The translations under genes were made by a program, and so were the position numbers. DNA of 64,000 nt. Origin: Emcibacter sp. Its GTDB lineage: Bacteria; Pseudomonadota; Alphaproteobacteria; Sphingomonadales; Emcibacteraceae. This document shows, piece after piece, positions 27,063-37,320 of this stretch. Location of the stretch: NCBI GenBank assembly GCA_021774785.1, contig JAJFIQ010000019.1, positions 930,001-994,000 of the forward strand. The letters are read 5' to 3'. A model generated the notes under the pieces. The model made no database searches. It saw nothing but the letters and a program-made list of their open reading frames with translations, and had not been told where the DNA came from. Numbering within the stretch: position 1 is the first letter of the stretch; every line of letters starts with the position of its first letter.

Positions 27063-27423
27063 TTAACCTGATCCATTAACCTCAAATTTTGAAGTATCTA
27101 CACTATAAAATTGTGTAATAATATATTCTACATATATATACGCTATTTTTTGTGGAATACAATAAGCTGACAAGATTTTTTTGTGATTCTAAGCTCTCAT
27201 ACCAGATAGCCATATTAAAAACAAAAAGAATTGGATATTATATAAGTATTGACTAATTTAAATGGTAGAGATTAACGATTTGTAAAGGATTAGGCACTAC
27301 ACTTTAGGTTGTTAGACATTTTCCTCCCCAGACTTGGGCGGTTCCACACAGATGAGCCGCCCTTTCTTTTGCCTTTTAAAAACTTATCGCTACGTTATGA
27401 TGGCCAAAACATTAAGGCTTTTC
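27063..27423. other. 361-bp intergenic region between cysI and rnhB, with an orphan terminator
   Basis: AT-rich upstream part likely holds the cysI promoter on the minus strand. The plus strand ends in a terminator-like hairpin (27336-27370), although no plus-strand gene precedes it. No open reading frame of note. Confidence 0.6.
27250..27370 (+). ncRNA. candidate small RNA ending in an orphan intrinsic terminator
   Basis: GGGCGG (27336-27341) pairs with CCGCCC (27357-27362), followed by TTTCTTTT. Just before the stem is TTTTCCTCCCCAG, a C-rich stretch able to bind Shine-Dalgarno sequences, as in the CuckooS/alpha-r14 type of alphaproteobacterial small RNAs. The 5' end given is only a guess, as I see no clear promoter. 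It could also be an rnhB leader attenuator. Confidence 0.3.
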
Positions 27424-28066
27424 ATGACCAGACCCCCTATTACATCACAAAAATCAGGCCCCACATACCAGCATGAACAAAAGCACAGCGGTATTGTTTG
27501 CGGGGTGGATGAAGTGGGTCGTGGCCCTTGGGCAGGCCCGGTACTTACCGCAGCCGTTATTCTGGACCCGGACAACATTCCCGACGGACTGAATGACAGT
27601 AAGAAATTGACCAAAAAAAAACGTGAAGCCCTTTATCCTCTTATCATGGCAACGGCTACCGTTGGCTTTGGTGAGGCAACCGTGGAAGAAATAGACCACC
27701 ATAATATTTTGCAGGCCACGCTCATTGCCATGGAACGTGCGGTTGTAAACCTAAGGATAAAACCCGACCATGCGTTGGTGGATGGCAACCAGCTTCCAAA
27801 ACTGATTTGCCCCGCGTCGTGCATCAAAAAAGGTGACAGTATTTCACTTTCCATCGCCGCAGCGTCCATTATCGCCAAAGTAAAGCGAGATTTTTTGATG
27901 AAAAAATTGGGCGAATCTTACCCAGAATATGGCTGGAAGGACAACGCAGGATATGGTACGTCCCACCATGCCCAAGCACTAAGGCTTGTAGGTCCGAGTC
28001 GTTTTCACCGAAAGTCATTTGCCCCAATCCACAACCTGATTTCTCAAGGAATTGCTATAAGAGATT

Positions 28067-28068
<2 letters not shown>
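27424..28068 (+). CDS. rnhB: ribonuclease HII
   Basis: 214 residues from the ATG at 27424 (MTRPPITSQKSG), preceded by AAGG. RNase HII cuts RNA in RNA/DNA hybrids and at single ribonucleotides. Catalytic acidic residues: GVDEVGRGPWAGPV (Asp and Glu), ALVDGNQLP (Asp), and the last Asp in VKRDFLM. The tail PIHNLI is normal. Readings from 27334 add a stretch without family similarity. The rnhB-ccrM pair is common in alphaproteobacteria. Confidence 0.95.
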
Positions 28069-29276
<1,208 letters not shown>

Positions 29277-29310
29277 AGAATAAAAACAATAATAAACTCC
29301 GGCAAGACTG

Positions 29311-29340
29311 GCCCGCCTTCTTTTTGAGGGCGGGTTTTTC
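29311..29340 (+). terminator. intrinsic terminator of ccrM
   Basis: CCCGCC (29312-29317) pairs with GGCGGG (29329-29334), followed by TTTTTC, 35 bp after the ccrM stop. Confidence 0.85.
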
Positions 29341-29383
29341 ATTTACATGAAAAACTTTGATTTCACCGGAAACACAATCTACC

Positions 29384-30316
29384 ATGCACGCCATGACCAT
29401 ATTAATTTTACTGCCCGAAAGGGACGCCACTGATTTTTCACTCCTGCTGGCAGCGCGTAACCCCAATCTGGATATCCGGACTTGGCCGGACGTTGGCGAC
29501 ATAAATGACATTGAATATGTTATTGTCTGGAACCATCCGGCTGGTGAGCTGAAAAAATATCCCAATTTAAAAGTGATTGCTTCATTTGGCGCAGGCGTCG
29601 ATCATATTTTTAAAGACCCCGATTTACCCGCGAATGTCACCATTACCCGCCTTGTGGACGATAGCCTAACTCAGCAGATGTCTGAATATGTTGCGGGCGT
29701 GATCCTGAATCATAGGCTGCACCTGACAACATATCGCGAATTTCAGGCCGCAGCCTTATGGTCACCCAAACACGCCCGATCAGGTAACACCGTTTGCCTT
29801 CTGGGCTTAGGCAAGATCGGACTGTCAGTTGCGGCGTATCTAAACCGACTGGGTTTTACCATCCGCGGCTGGAGCCAGAGCCCCAAAGATATCGAAAATG
29901 TAAAAACTTTTCATGGTGAACAATCCTTGAGCGATGCCGTAGGCAATGCAGATTATATAGTCTGTCTGTTACCGCTCACAACGGAAACAGAAAATATTCT
30001 GGATAAAGACCTGTTCAGGAAAGTAAAAAAAGGGGCTTACCTGATCAATGTAGGTCGAGGGGGACACCTGAATGAAGAAGACTTGATGGATTCACTATAC
30101 CACGGGCAACTTGACGGGGCCTGCCTTGATGTCTTTAAAACAGAGCCATTGCCCGATGATCATGCCTTCTGGCGACATCCGAACATTCACCTGACCCCTC
30201 ATACTGCAAGCGTCACTAACTTAGAAAAAGCCGCATCACAGATATATGAAAACTATCAAAATATGAATAATAACAAACCCCTGTTAAACCGGGTTGACCC
30301 TTCCAAAGGATATTAG
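29384..30316 (+). CDS. D-2-hydroxyacid dehydrogenase, glyoxylate/hydroxypyruvate reductase A-like
   Basis: About 310 residues. The NAD(P) motif is LLGLGKIGLSVAAYLNRLG (about 138-156). Catalytic Arg lies in NVGRGGHLNEEDLM, Glu in DVFKTEPLP and His in LTPHTASVT, the normal triad. The sequence is closest in pattern to GhrA, which reduces glyoxylate and hydroxypyruvate; the substrate is inference. The start is uncertain: ATGs at 29384 and 29393 are likely, and a TTG at 29357 is possible but lies too close to the ccrM terminator. Confidence 0.85.
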   Translation: MHAMTILILLPERDATDFSLLLAARNPNLDIRTWPDVGDINDIEYVIVWNHPAGELKKYPNLKVIASFGAGVDHIFKDPDLPANVTITRLVDDSLTQQMSEYVAGVILNHRLHLTTYREFQAAALWSPKHARSGNTVCLLGLGKIGLSVAAYLNRLGFTIRGWSQSPKDIENVKTFHGEQSLSDAVGNADYIVCLLPLTTETENILDKDLFRKVKKGAYLINVGRGGHLNEEDLMDSLYHGQLDGACLDVFKTEPLPDDHAFWRHPNIHLTPHTASVTNLEKAASQIYENYQNMNNNKPLLNRVDPSKGY

Positions 30317-30382
30317 TTGCATAGATTATATCAAACTGTTAGTTTGCGCGCGAAATAGATCGTTCTTTTAAAAGGTTTGAAA

Positions 30383-30946
30383 ATGAAAATTGATGGTAAC
30401 AACATTCGTCCCGGTAATGTCATCGAACATCAAGGTGGACTTTGGGTCGCTGTTAAAACGGCTCATACACAGCCAGGCAAAGGTGGTGCCTACCTACAGG
30501 TGGAGCTAAAAAACCTGCGCGATGGCCGCAAACTGAATGAACGATTTCGGGCTGCTGAAAAAGTGGAACAAGTTCGACTGGAGCAGAAAAACCATTCTTA
30601 CCTGTTTGAAAATGCCGGAATGTACACTTTCATGGACCTTGAAACATACGAACAGATTGAACTGACCGATGAACTCATTGGTGAGCAGACCATATTTCTG
30701 CAGGACGGCATGGAAGTGATCATTGAATCATATGAAGATAGTCCTCTTGGTGTGAAACTACCGACAAATGCGACCCTTGAGGTGGTTGAGAGCGAACCGG
30801 TTGTTAAAGGTCAGACGGCAACCTCCTCCCCCAAACCGGCAATATTGGAAAATGGTAGCCGTGTCATGGTGCCTCCCTTCGTTGGTGTTGGCGACAAAAT
30901 TGTCGTCAATATCGCAGAATGCACTTATGTTGAGCGCGCCAAATAA
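30383..30946 (+). CDS. efp: translation elongation factor P
   Basis: 187 residues, full length for EF-P, which relieves ribosome stalling at proline runs. Three beta-barrel domains are expected: KOW-like N-domain with the modifiable loop Lys in [11 protein letters not shown] (about residue 35), and the C-terminal OB domain with [19 protein letters not shown]. The Lys suggests EpmA-type lysylation, not rhamnosylation of Arg. The ATG at 30383 follows AAAAGG. It is followed by the inositol monophosphatase gene, a common pairing. Confidence 0.95.
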   Translation: MKIDGNNIRPGNVIEHQGGLWVAVKTAHTQPGKGGAYLQVELKNLRDGRKLNERFRAAEKVEQVRLEQKNHSYLFENAGMYTFMDLETYEQIELTDELIGEQTIFLQDGMEVIIESYEDSPLGVKLPTNATLEVVESEPVVKGQTATSSPKPAILENGSRVMVPPFVGVGDKIVVNIAECTYVERAK

Positions 30947-30978
30947 ACTAGTAGAATTTATTTTAAAGGAATTATCCT

Positions 30979-31797
30979 ATGGCTTTGAAGTCAGCCGTAA
31001 TTAATGTCATGGAAATGGCCGCACAAAAAGCGGGCCGTAAACTGAACCGCGATTTTGGTGAAGTAGAACATCTTCAGGTATCCCGCAAGGGCCCTGCAGA
31101 TTTCGTATCATCCGCCGACCTGAAAGCGGAAAAAATCATCAAGGAAGAACTCTTCAAAGCCAGACCTAATATTGCTTTCCTTCTTGAGGAAGAAGGTGAA
31201 ATTAATTTAGGGGATGGCAGTGGCCGCTGGATCGTTGACCCGTTAGACGGCACCACAAACTTCCTACACGGCATTCCCCATTTTTGCATTTCCATTGCCC
31301 TTGAACAGAATGGCGAGATCACCGCCGGACTCATATACAACCCCATAACGGATGAAACCTATTGGGCGGAAAAAGGCCGTGGCGCTTATCTTAATGACAT
31401 GAAAATAAGAGTCTCTGCCCGGCGGGATATGAAATACAGCCTTCTCGCCACCGGCATCCCCTTTCACGGTACAAAGGGACATAAAACTTTCATTCATAGC
31501 CTGGATACCATTATGGGCGAAGTCTCCGGTGTGCGCCGGTTTGGTTCCACTGCTCTTGATCTTGCCTATGTGGCTGCAGGAAAATATGAAGGATTTTGGG
31601 AAGCCCATCTTAACAAGTGGGATATTGCCGCAGGTATTCTGCTCGTCCGTGAAGCTGGTGGTAGTGTGACCACATTTCAGGGAAAGAACAAAGCCTATGA
31701 AACAGGAGAAATCCTCGCCACCAACAGCATCATTCATGGCCCCCTGACCCGTCTACTGGCGACAGCACGTAAAGCAGCTAAAGAGGCTGAAAAATAA
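30979..31797 (+). CDS. suhB: inositol monophosphatase family protein (SuhB-like)
   Basis: 272 residues. The metal-binding motifs are LLEEEGE (about 67), WIVDPLDGTTNFLHG (about 81-95) and the C-terminal WDIAAGILLVREAGG. They coordinate Mg2+ for hydrolysis of inositol-1-phosphate or similar sugar phosphates. In E. coli SuhB also acts in rRNA antitermination; whether this one does is unknown. The ATG follows AAAGGAATTATCC. It is likely co-transcribed with efp. Confidence 0.92.
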   Translation: MALKSAVINVMEMAAQKAGRKLNRDFGEVEHLQVSRKGPADFVSSADLKAEKIIKEELFKARPNIAFLLEEEGEINLGDGSGRWIVDPLDGTTNFLHGIPHFCISIALEQNGEITAGLIYNPITDETYWAEKGRGAYLNDMKIRVSARRDMKYSLLATGIPFHGTKGHKTFIHSLDTIMGEVSGVRRFGSTALDLAYVAAGKYEGFWEAHLNKWDIAAGILLVREAGGSVTTFQGKNKAYETGEILATNSIIHGPLTRLLATARKAAKEAEK

Positions 31798-31816
31798 ATT
31801 AACAAAAACTTAAACT

Positions 31817-31831
31817 TTAATAAAATCTTAA
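31817..31831 (+). promoter_or_regulatory. CtrA-type box TTAA-N7-TTAA upstream of the OmpA-like gene
   Basis: TTAA-TAAAATC-TTAA matches the CtrA consensus exactly, 34 bp before the first possible start of the OmpA-like gene. The surrounding DNA is very AT-rich, so a chance match is possible. Confidence 0.45.
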
Positions 31832-31864
31832 TAAAGAATAGTTAACTTTAAATATTAAACGAAG

Positions 31865-32341
31865 TTGTTTTTTGGAGTTGTGGGTATCTTTTCTATCATA
31901 TTTGTAGCGTGGTTGGGGTTCAGCGAGCCCTTTATTGCGTATGCTCTGACTACGCCAGCAAAAGATGAAACATCAATACAAATTCCCCAAATAACCAAAA
32001 TCAGTCCTCTCAAATTGCAATTCCTCAAGGGTGAGGTTCATTTGAGTAATAATAATCTGGAAATGATCCACCATTGGACCAGACAAGTTATGAAAAATAA
32101 TACCCCGATTTTTATCCATAGCTTTGCTTCTGCTCCTACTGATATACGGAATCTTACTGATGAAGCGGGGCAACATGAAGCAATACGCATTGCCTTTAAT
32201 AGAGGACTAATAGCAAAAAGTTTTCTGAAACAATGCGGAATTAATGAAAAGCGCCTCATTCTGAAGGCTATTGAATCCAACCCGTCTAAAATTGATAACA
32301 GCATAACCATTACAACCCGCAATGATTATGACGGTCCCTAA
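31865..32341 (+). CDS. OmpA-like (MotB-type) peptidoglycan-binding protein
   Basis: About 158 residues. An N-terminal hydrophobic segment (FFGVVGIFSIIFVAWLGF) acts as signal or anchor. The rest resembles the OmpA C-terminal domain: LQFLKGEVHLSNNNLEMI, then IFIHSFASAP, and AIRIAFNRGLIAKSFLKQCGIN, with the Asp/Arg positions of the peptidoglycan site only partly kept. The start is uncertain: a TTG at 31865 or a GTG at 31880 fit after an in-frame stop at 31856. The function is unknown; an envelope anchor is likely. Confidence 0.6.
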   Translation: MFFGVVGIFSIIFVAWLGFSEPFIAYALTTPAKDETSIQIPQITKISPLKLQFLKGEVHLSNNNLEMIHHWTRQVMKNNTPIFIHSFASAPTDIRNLTDEAGQHEAIRIAFNRGLIAKSFLKQCGINEKRLILKAIESNPSKIDNSITITTRNDYDGP

Positions 32342-32539
32342 ATAATGCTTAAGGCATAAAGTAAAAAATAAATATTCCCAAATATCAGTGATTTTCCGCA
32401 TATACTGTTACATATGAAAGTATTAGCATTCTCTTAAACTTATCCTTTTCTTATAATTGATTATAACCAATGCCATTTGAGCTATACCTTTTGGCTGAAC
32501 TATAGCTCTACTAGGCCAAATTGATTAATATATAACTTA

Positions 32540-32553
32540 TTGATTTGGGTCAA
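32540..32553 (+). promoter_or_regulatory. FNR-type box upstream of chemoreceptor gene
   Basis: TTGATTTGGGTCAA is a 5-4-5 dyad of the FNR/FixK/Dnr type (nine or ten of ten half-site bases), ending 80 bp before the ATG at 32634. No good -10 lies at the class II distance. Confidence 0.55.
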
Positions 32554-32560
32554 TTGCCAC

Positions 32561-32575
32561 TTAACATACTGTTAA
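32561..32575 (+). promoter_or_regulatory. CtrA-type box upstream of chemoreceptor gene
   Basis: TTAA-CATACTG-TTAA matches TTAA-N7-TTAA exactly; a third TTAA follows after 6 bp (32582-32585). It lies 58 bp before the start codon. CtrA activates chemotaxis and flagellar genes in many alphaproteobacteria. Confidence 0.6.
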
Positions 32576-32633
32576 TACTCATTAAATACGGTATTGAACT
32601 GGGATTTACATTTAACATTATGTGGTGAAAAAT

Positions 32634-34835
32634 ATGAGCATCAATTTTAATATTTTTAATACTATAGGGAACATGAATATCAGAAACCGTCTGTTTATGG
32701 GTTTTGGTGCCGTGTGTGTAATATTAACATTGGTAATTGGCGTAACCATTTATCAATTGAAATATATCGATGGACAAATAAACCGAATTGATAACCTGCG
32801 GGTGCCAACTTCGGCGGCAAGTTCATCATTAGTTAAAGACATCTATGCCTCCCTTGCCAGCTTGCGAGGGTATATGCTCACCGGAAATGACAAGTTTAAA
32901 ACCGATCGTGCTAATGTCTGGGCGGACATTGATCAGGAAAAATCCAGCATGGATATTTTATCCAAAAAATGGACCAATCCCGCAAATGTGAAAAAGTGGG
33001 CTGACTTTAAAATCACGCTGGAAGAATTCCGCACCGCACAGGCATCTGTTGAGAAAATTGCCAATAGTCCGGAACAATATCCCGCTAATATTATTTTGGT
33101 CAATGAAGCCATGCCACGAGTGGCTACTCAATTCTCTAAAATCACAGCCTTGATTGATATGGAAGCAGATATGCCGGCAACTGCCGAGCGGAAAAACCTT
33201 TTGGGCATAATGGCTGATGTTCGCGGTACCTTGGGTCTTGGTCTTGCCAATATCCGGGCATTCCTGCTGACCGGCGATGTTGCATTCAAAGACAAATTTG
33301 ACAAATTATGGGCCAAGAACTCACGGCGTTTTAAAGACTTGCAAAAGGCTTCAGGTCTGCTAGGTCCCAAACAGTTTGCAGCTTTTAAGGCTTTCTCAAA
33401 AGCGCGGACAGTATTCAACCCTATCCCTCCACGGATGTTTGAAGTACGGGGTTCAAACAAATGGAATATGGCTAACTACACCTTGGTAAACGAAGCCGCT
33501 CCCCGTGCCGGAAATCTTCTCACAACACTGGTCGGAGCCGATGGCAAAGGCGGTATGGTCACCAGCCAGCGTAACCTGTTATCCGCTGATGTGGCAAACA
33601 GTCTATCCAGTTCTGCCGGCCTTATGACCCTATTATGGGTGCTGTTGGTAGTTGGTCTGGGCATGGCCGTTGGCATTGTTCTTATGGTTGCGGGTTCTAT
33701 TACTAAGCCAGTTGCTGCCATGACGAATGCCATGGCAAACCTGGCTGAGGGCGATACAACCGTTGATGTTCCCGGACTAGACCGAAAGGATGAGATTGGC
33801 ACGATGGCAACATCGGTCAACGTATTCAAAGTCAACGCTATTGAACGGGTGCGACTTGAAAAAGAAGCCAATGATGCCCGTATTGTCCGAGAAGAAGACG
33901 AAAAACGCCGTGCAAAAGAGAAGAAAGCCGCAGAGGAAATTCAGCTTGAAGAAGAGAAAAGACTTGAAAAAGAAGCCGAAGTACAACGCACGGCAGACCG
34001 TCTTGACATGGCTCAGAGATTTGAGGACCGCGTAGGGGGTGTTCTGGAAACGGTTTCCAGTGCTGCCACTGAATTAACTGCCACTTCTGAATCCATGAAT
34101 GGGTCTGCAGACAGCATGAAGCAGGAGTCTTTATCTGCCGCGGCTGCAACAACCCAGGCTGGACAGAATGTACAGCTGGTGGCCAGTGCTTCTGAAGAGA
34201 TGACTGTTTCAGTTCAGGAAATCTCAAGCCAGATTAACAATGCTTCCAGTGCGTCCAAAAATGCGTTGAATTCTGTTAACAATGCCTCAGCGAAGGTTAC
34301 TGAAATGGCTGATAGTTCAGATAAAATTAGTGAAGTCATACTGTTAATCAATGATATTGCTGAACAAACTAATCTTCTGGCACTCAACGCCACCATTGAA
34401 GCCGCCCGCGCGGGTGAAGCCGGCAGAGGATTTGCGGTTGTGGCATCAGAGGTGAAAAATCTGGCCAGTCAAACAGCAACGGCTACCGATGAAATCAGAG
34501 CACAGATCAACTCAATGCAGGAAACCACCAATGAAACGGTATCTGCCGTTCAGGAGATTTCCGTAACCATTGGGGAACTGGATGAAATATCATCATCAAT
34601 AGCTGCCGCCGTTGAACAGCAGGCATGTGCCATGCAGGAGATCAGCCGTAACTCGCTGGAAGCGGCAACAGGAACAGATACTGCTGGTGAAAATGCCAAA
34701 AATGTTAGTAATATGGCAGAAGAAACAGGCAATGCAGCCAATGATGTGCTAAGCGCATCCAACGAATTGTCGGGTCAGGCCTCTAACTTAAAAGGTGCAG
34801 TAGACGAGTTCTTATCTGAAATCCGTACTGGATAA
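32634..34835 (+). CDS. methyl-accepting chemotaxis protein with a helical (HBM-like) sensor domain
   Basis: 733 residues. Membrane helices at about 20-40 and 325-350 enclose a 280-residue helical periplasmic region with two similar halves ([13 protein letters not shown] and [13 protein letters not shown]), as in helical bimodular HBM domains, whose known members bind TCA-cycle acids or similar ligands. HAMP follows ([20 protein letters not shown]), then a coiled linker rich in Glu/Lys/Arg and a signalling domain whose hairpin tip is [19 protein letters not shown]. There is no C-terminal CheR tether. No cheA or cheW gene is in the window. The ATG at 32634 follows GGTGA; a GTG at 32622 is also possible. 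Confidence 0.9.
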   Translation: MSINFNIFNTIGNMNIRNRLFMGFGAVCVILTLVIGVTIYQLKYIDGQINRIDNLRVPTSAASSSLVKDIYASLASLRGYMLTGNDKFKTDRANVWADIDQEKSSMDILSKKWTNPANVKKWADFKITLEEFRTAQASVEKIANSPEQYPANIILVNEAMPRVATQFSKITALIDMEADMPATAERKNLLGIMADVRGTLGLGLANIRAFLLTGDVAFKDKFDKLWAKNSRRFKDLQKASGLLGPKQFAAFKAFSKARTVFNPIPPRMFEVRGSNKWNMANYTLVNEAAPRAGNLLTTLVGADGKGGMVTSQRNLLSADVANSLSSSAGLMTLLWVLLVVGLGMAVGIVLMVAGSITKPVAAMTNAMANLAEGDTTVDVPGLDRKDEIGTMATSVNVFKVNAIERVRLEKEANDARIVREEDEKRRAKEKKAAEEIQLEEEKRLEKEAEVQRTADRLDMAQRFEDRVGGVLETVSSAATELTATSESMNGSADSMKQESLSAAAATTQAGQNVQLVASASEEMTVSVQEISSQINNASSASKNALNSVNNASAKVTEMADSSDKISEVILLINDIAEQTNLLALNATIEAARAGEAGRGFAVVASEVKNLASQTATATDEIRAQINSMQETTNETVSAVQEISVTIGELDEISSSIAAAVEQQACAMQEISRNSLEAATGTDTAGENAKNVSNMAEETGNAANDVLSASNELSGQASNLKGAVDEFLSEIRTG

Positions 34836-34890
34836 AAAATAACCCTTTAAACCAAGCCGCAAGCTAATGAATATGTTAGCTTGCGGCTTG
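34010..34890 (+). repeat. copy 1 of the duplicated chemoreceptor 3' end plus hairpin
   Basis: The DNA for the last 275 residues and the following hairpin is nearly the same as 38647-39527, with long stretches of identity (for example 36 bp in the tip region). The likeness goes on beyond the stop codon. Confidence 0.8.
34853..34890 (+). terminator. perfect 15-bp hairpin after the first chemoreceptor gene
   Basis: CAAGCCGCAAGCTAA pairs completely with its complement at 34876-34890 around an 8-nt loop. No T run follows, so it may stabilise or process the mRNA end rather than end transcription by itself. Confidence 0.65.
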
Positions 34891-35229
34891 ATACGTTTAA
34901 TCTGCTAACGCATTAATATTCTCTTCATACATCATTGACCACTGTCATGATTAATATTTTATACAAGTCATTAAATACCTCTTTATAGCTATGATTATTT
35001 CTCAAAATAATTTCGAAACAAATCTATACCCAAAGCATTAGTTATTCCCAATATGGCCTAACCCCCACAATATTAAAGGCTATTTTATGGCCTAACCCCC
35101 GTGATATTTAAGATTTTATAAACTTATGAAGGAATAATCTTCTCGTGCAACACTCGTATATCTAGTGGCACAAATAAATATTAAAAAAATATAACAAGAT
35201 ATTAAGGGCTAAAGAAAAGGGGTATAACA
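34891..35229. other. intergenic region before the NIT kinase gene, with 15-bp direct repeats
   Basis: 339 bp without a gene. It holds two perfect 15-bp direct repeats (35052-35100) and otherwise AT-rich DNA. No classical promoter is clear to me. Confidence 0.6.
35052..35100 (+). repeat. two 15-bp direct repeats, 34 bp apart, upstream of the NIT kinase
   Basis: TATGGCCTAACCCCC occurs at 35052-35066 and 35086-35100, each followed by a similar RTATT-rich stretch. The spacing of 34 bp is about three helix turns, so two protein molecules could bind on the same DNA face. Confidence 0.7.
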
Positions 35230-37260
35230 ATGTATGAAAAACTTTGTGATCTAAAAATCCAAACACGGCTTTTCCTGATGGTTTCCATTGCCGTTGCTGG
35301 ATTTCTGTTTATGGCCTCCATAGTGTCTTTGAGGGATAATTCAACGGCTACTAATGCCAAAAATTTCCACGAACTGGCTTGGCTGGCACCAATAATCGGG
35401 CAGATGATCCATGAGCTGCAAAAAGAGCGTGGGGCCTCTACAATGTATGTTAAGGAGACCGCCTCAGAAGGCTCCAAAAAAATTCTATGGCAACAAAAAA
35501 GCAATACGGATATTGCTATTAAAAATTTCACGGCCACATCATCTCATATAAATAATAATTCCAGCACTGAAAATTTACGGGCGAAATTAAGAACTGCAAC
35601 ATTATTACTGGACAAACTGGAAGACACTCGTCAGGAGATATCCAGCCTCACAATAACAAAAACGCAAATGACTTTCTACTATACTGATACTATCCGGCAG
35701 TTGCTGGCCGTTATTCATGAGATGAGGAAATTCAGTGTCAATATGCAGCTAACCGAACATTTACTAGCCTACGAAAGCTATATGGAAGCCAAAGAGCGGG
35801 CCGGACAGGAACGGGCATTAGGTACCATAATTTTTAATACAGACACGCCTAGCCCGAGAATGATCAATAAATTTCTAGCACTGATAGCGCAACAAGAATC
35901 ATACTTGCATATTTTTGCCAAAAATGCTTCACCTGATAGTACCAACTACGCAGACCAATCCGTATCCGGCCCTACGTTTCATGAGTATTTCCGGTTACGT
36001 GACATTGCCATCAATAGCATCATTACCGGGACAATGGCAAACCCTACAGCCGCTTATTGGTTCGAAGCCATCACAGGCAAAATTGACCAGATGAAACTGG
36101 TTGAAGATTATCTTGCAAAGGAACTTGTCACACATTCCCAAGATGTAGAAAATACGGCCTCCACCAGATTTTTCATTATTTTAATCGCAAGCCTTGCCGC
36201 TACTCTCATAATCATAAGCATAGCATTCGTCATTGCCCACAGCATTATCCATCCCCTTGGCAACATAACAAAAGCCATGCACGTCATTTCTTCGGGCGAT
36301 ATGGAATATGTTGTGCCGCATAAGGAAATGCATAATGCTATTGGTGCAATTGCCAGGGCACTTTGTATTTTCAGGTTAAAAGTCATAGAAAATATAGCTC
36401 TGGAAAAAGAAGCACAACAGCAACAAAAGAAAGATGAAGAACGCAAGCGGTTAGTGTTGGAAATTGAAAAGAGCGAAAAGGCCAGAAAAGAGCTTGAACT
36501 CTTAAAGGACAGGGCAGAAACAGCCAACCGGGCAAAAAATGAATTTCTGGCAAATATTAGCCACGAACTCAGAACTCCCCTCAATGCAATTATCGGTTTT
36601 TCCGATGTCATGAGACTTAAGATGCTCGGGAATTATAAAATTGATCGCTATAGGGAATATGCCACCGACATCAATGATTCCGCAATTCATCTTTTGCAGA
36701 TTATCAATGATATTATTGATCTATCAAATGTCGAAAGCAAAAAAATTCAGCTTTCCTTCAATGAGGTATCTTTAGAAGAGATAATCCCCCCCGTAATTTC
36801 ATCTCTAACCCAACGTATGCAGGATAAAGGACTAAATTTTCGGGTAAATAACAATAATCTGGAGAACATCATTCTAAAGGTAGATAAAAGACGCTTTAAA
36901 AAAATATTCCTCAATCTTCTGTCAAATGCAATCAAATTTACTTTATCCGGCAGTGACATAGAAATCAGAGTGAATGCCTGTGAGAAAAAGGGGCTTTCCC
37001 TTGTCATAAGGGATACTGGAATTGGTATGAACCCAGATGATATTCCAAAGGCATTATCACCATTTTCACAACTCGACAGTTCATTTAACCGACAATATGA
37101 CGGCACAGGCGTTGGGTTGCCGCTTGCAAAAAAATTAATTGAATTACACGACGGTTCATTCAGGTTGACAAGCCAGTTTGGTGTAGGGACGACAGCTATA
37201 ATCCAGTTACCACCCTCACGTCTGTTATTGAATGAAACTCAGCAAAGCGTAACTGGATAA
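35230..37260 (+). CDS. NIT-domain sensor histidine kinase
   Basis: 676 residues. Membrane helix at about 12-35, a periplasmic NIT (nitrate/nitrite-sensing) domain with its two signatures, [14 protein letters not shown] (about 60-73) and MEAKERAGQERALG (about 185-198), a second membrane helix at about 310-335, HAMP, a short coiled coil, a HisKA domain with NISHELRTPLNAI and a HATPase domain (LLNLLSNAIKF, DTGIGM, GTGVGLPLA). The ligand is probably nitrate or nitrite, as for NasR-type NIT domains. No response regulator is near. It lies between two chemoreceptor genes. Confidence 0.9.
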   Translation: MYEKLCDLKIQTRLFLMVSIAVAGFLFMASIVSLRDNSTATNAKNFHELAWLAPIIGQMIHELQKERGASTMYVKETASEGSKKILWQQKSNTDIAIKNFTATSSHINNNSSTENLRAKLRTATLLLDKLEDTRQEISSLTITKTQMTFYYTDTIRQLLAVIHEMRKFSVNMQLTEHLLAYESYMEAKERAGQERALGTIIFNTDTPSPRMINKFLALIAQQESYLHIFAKNASPDSTNYADQSVSGPTFHEYFRLRDIAINSIITGTMANPTAAYWFEAITGKIDQMKLVEDYLAKELVTHSQDVENTASTRFFIILIASLAATLIIISIAFVIAHSIIHPLGNITKAMHVISSGDMEYVVPHKEMHNAIGAIARALCIFRLKVIENIALEKEAQQQQKKDEERKRLVLEIEKSEKARKELELLKDRAETANRAKNEFLANISHELRTPLNAIIGFSDVMRLKMLGNYKIDRYREYATDINDSAIHLLQIINDIIDLSNVESKKIQLSFNEVSLEEIIPPVISSLTQRMQDKGLNFRVNNNNLENIILKVDKRRFKKIFLNLLSNAIKFTLSGSDIEIRVNACEKKGLSLVIRDTGIGMNPDDIPKALSPFSQLDSSFNRQYDGTGVGLPLAKKLIELHDGSFRLTSQFGVGTTAIIQLPPSRLLLNETQQSVTG

Positions 37261-37320
37261 ACGGTGGTTTAAAATATCACAATCAGGCAATTTTTCAGGG
37301 TTTAATATAAAGGAAATAAA

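Noticed and set aside
33476-34396. Several long minus-strand frames opposite the chemoreceptor genes (also 38421-39401)
   Set aside because: They mirror the repetitive Ala/Glu/Ser codons of the coiled-coil region and recur in both copies because the genes are duplicates.
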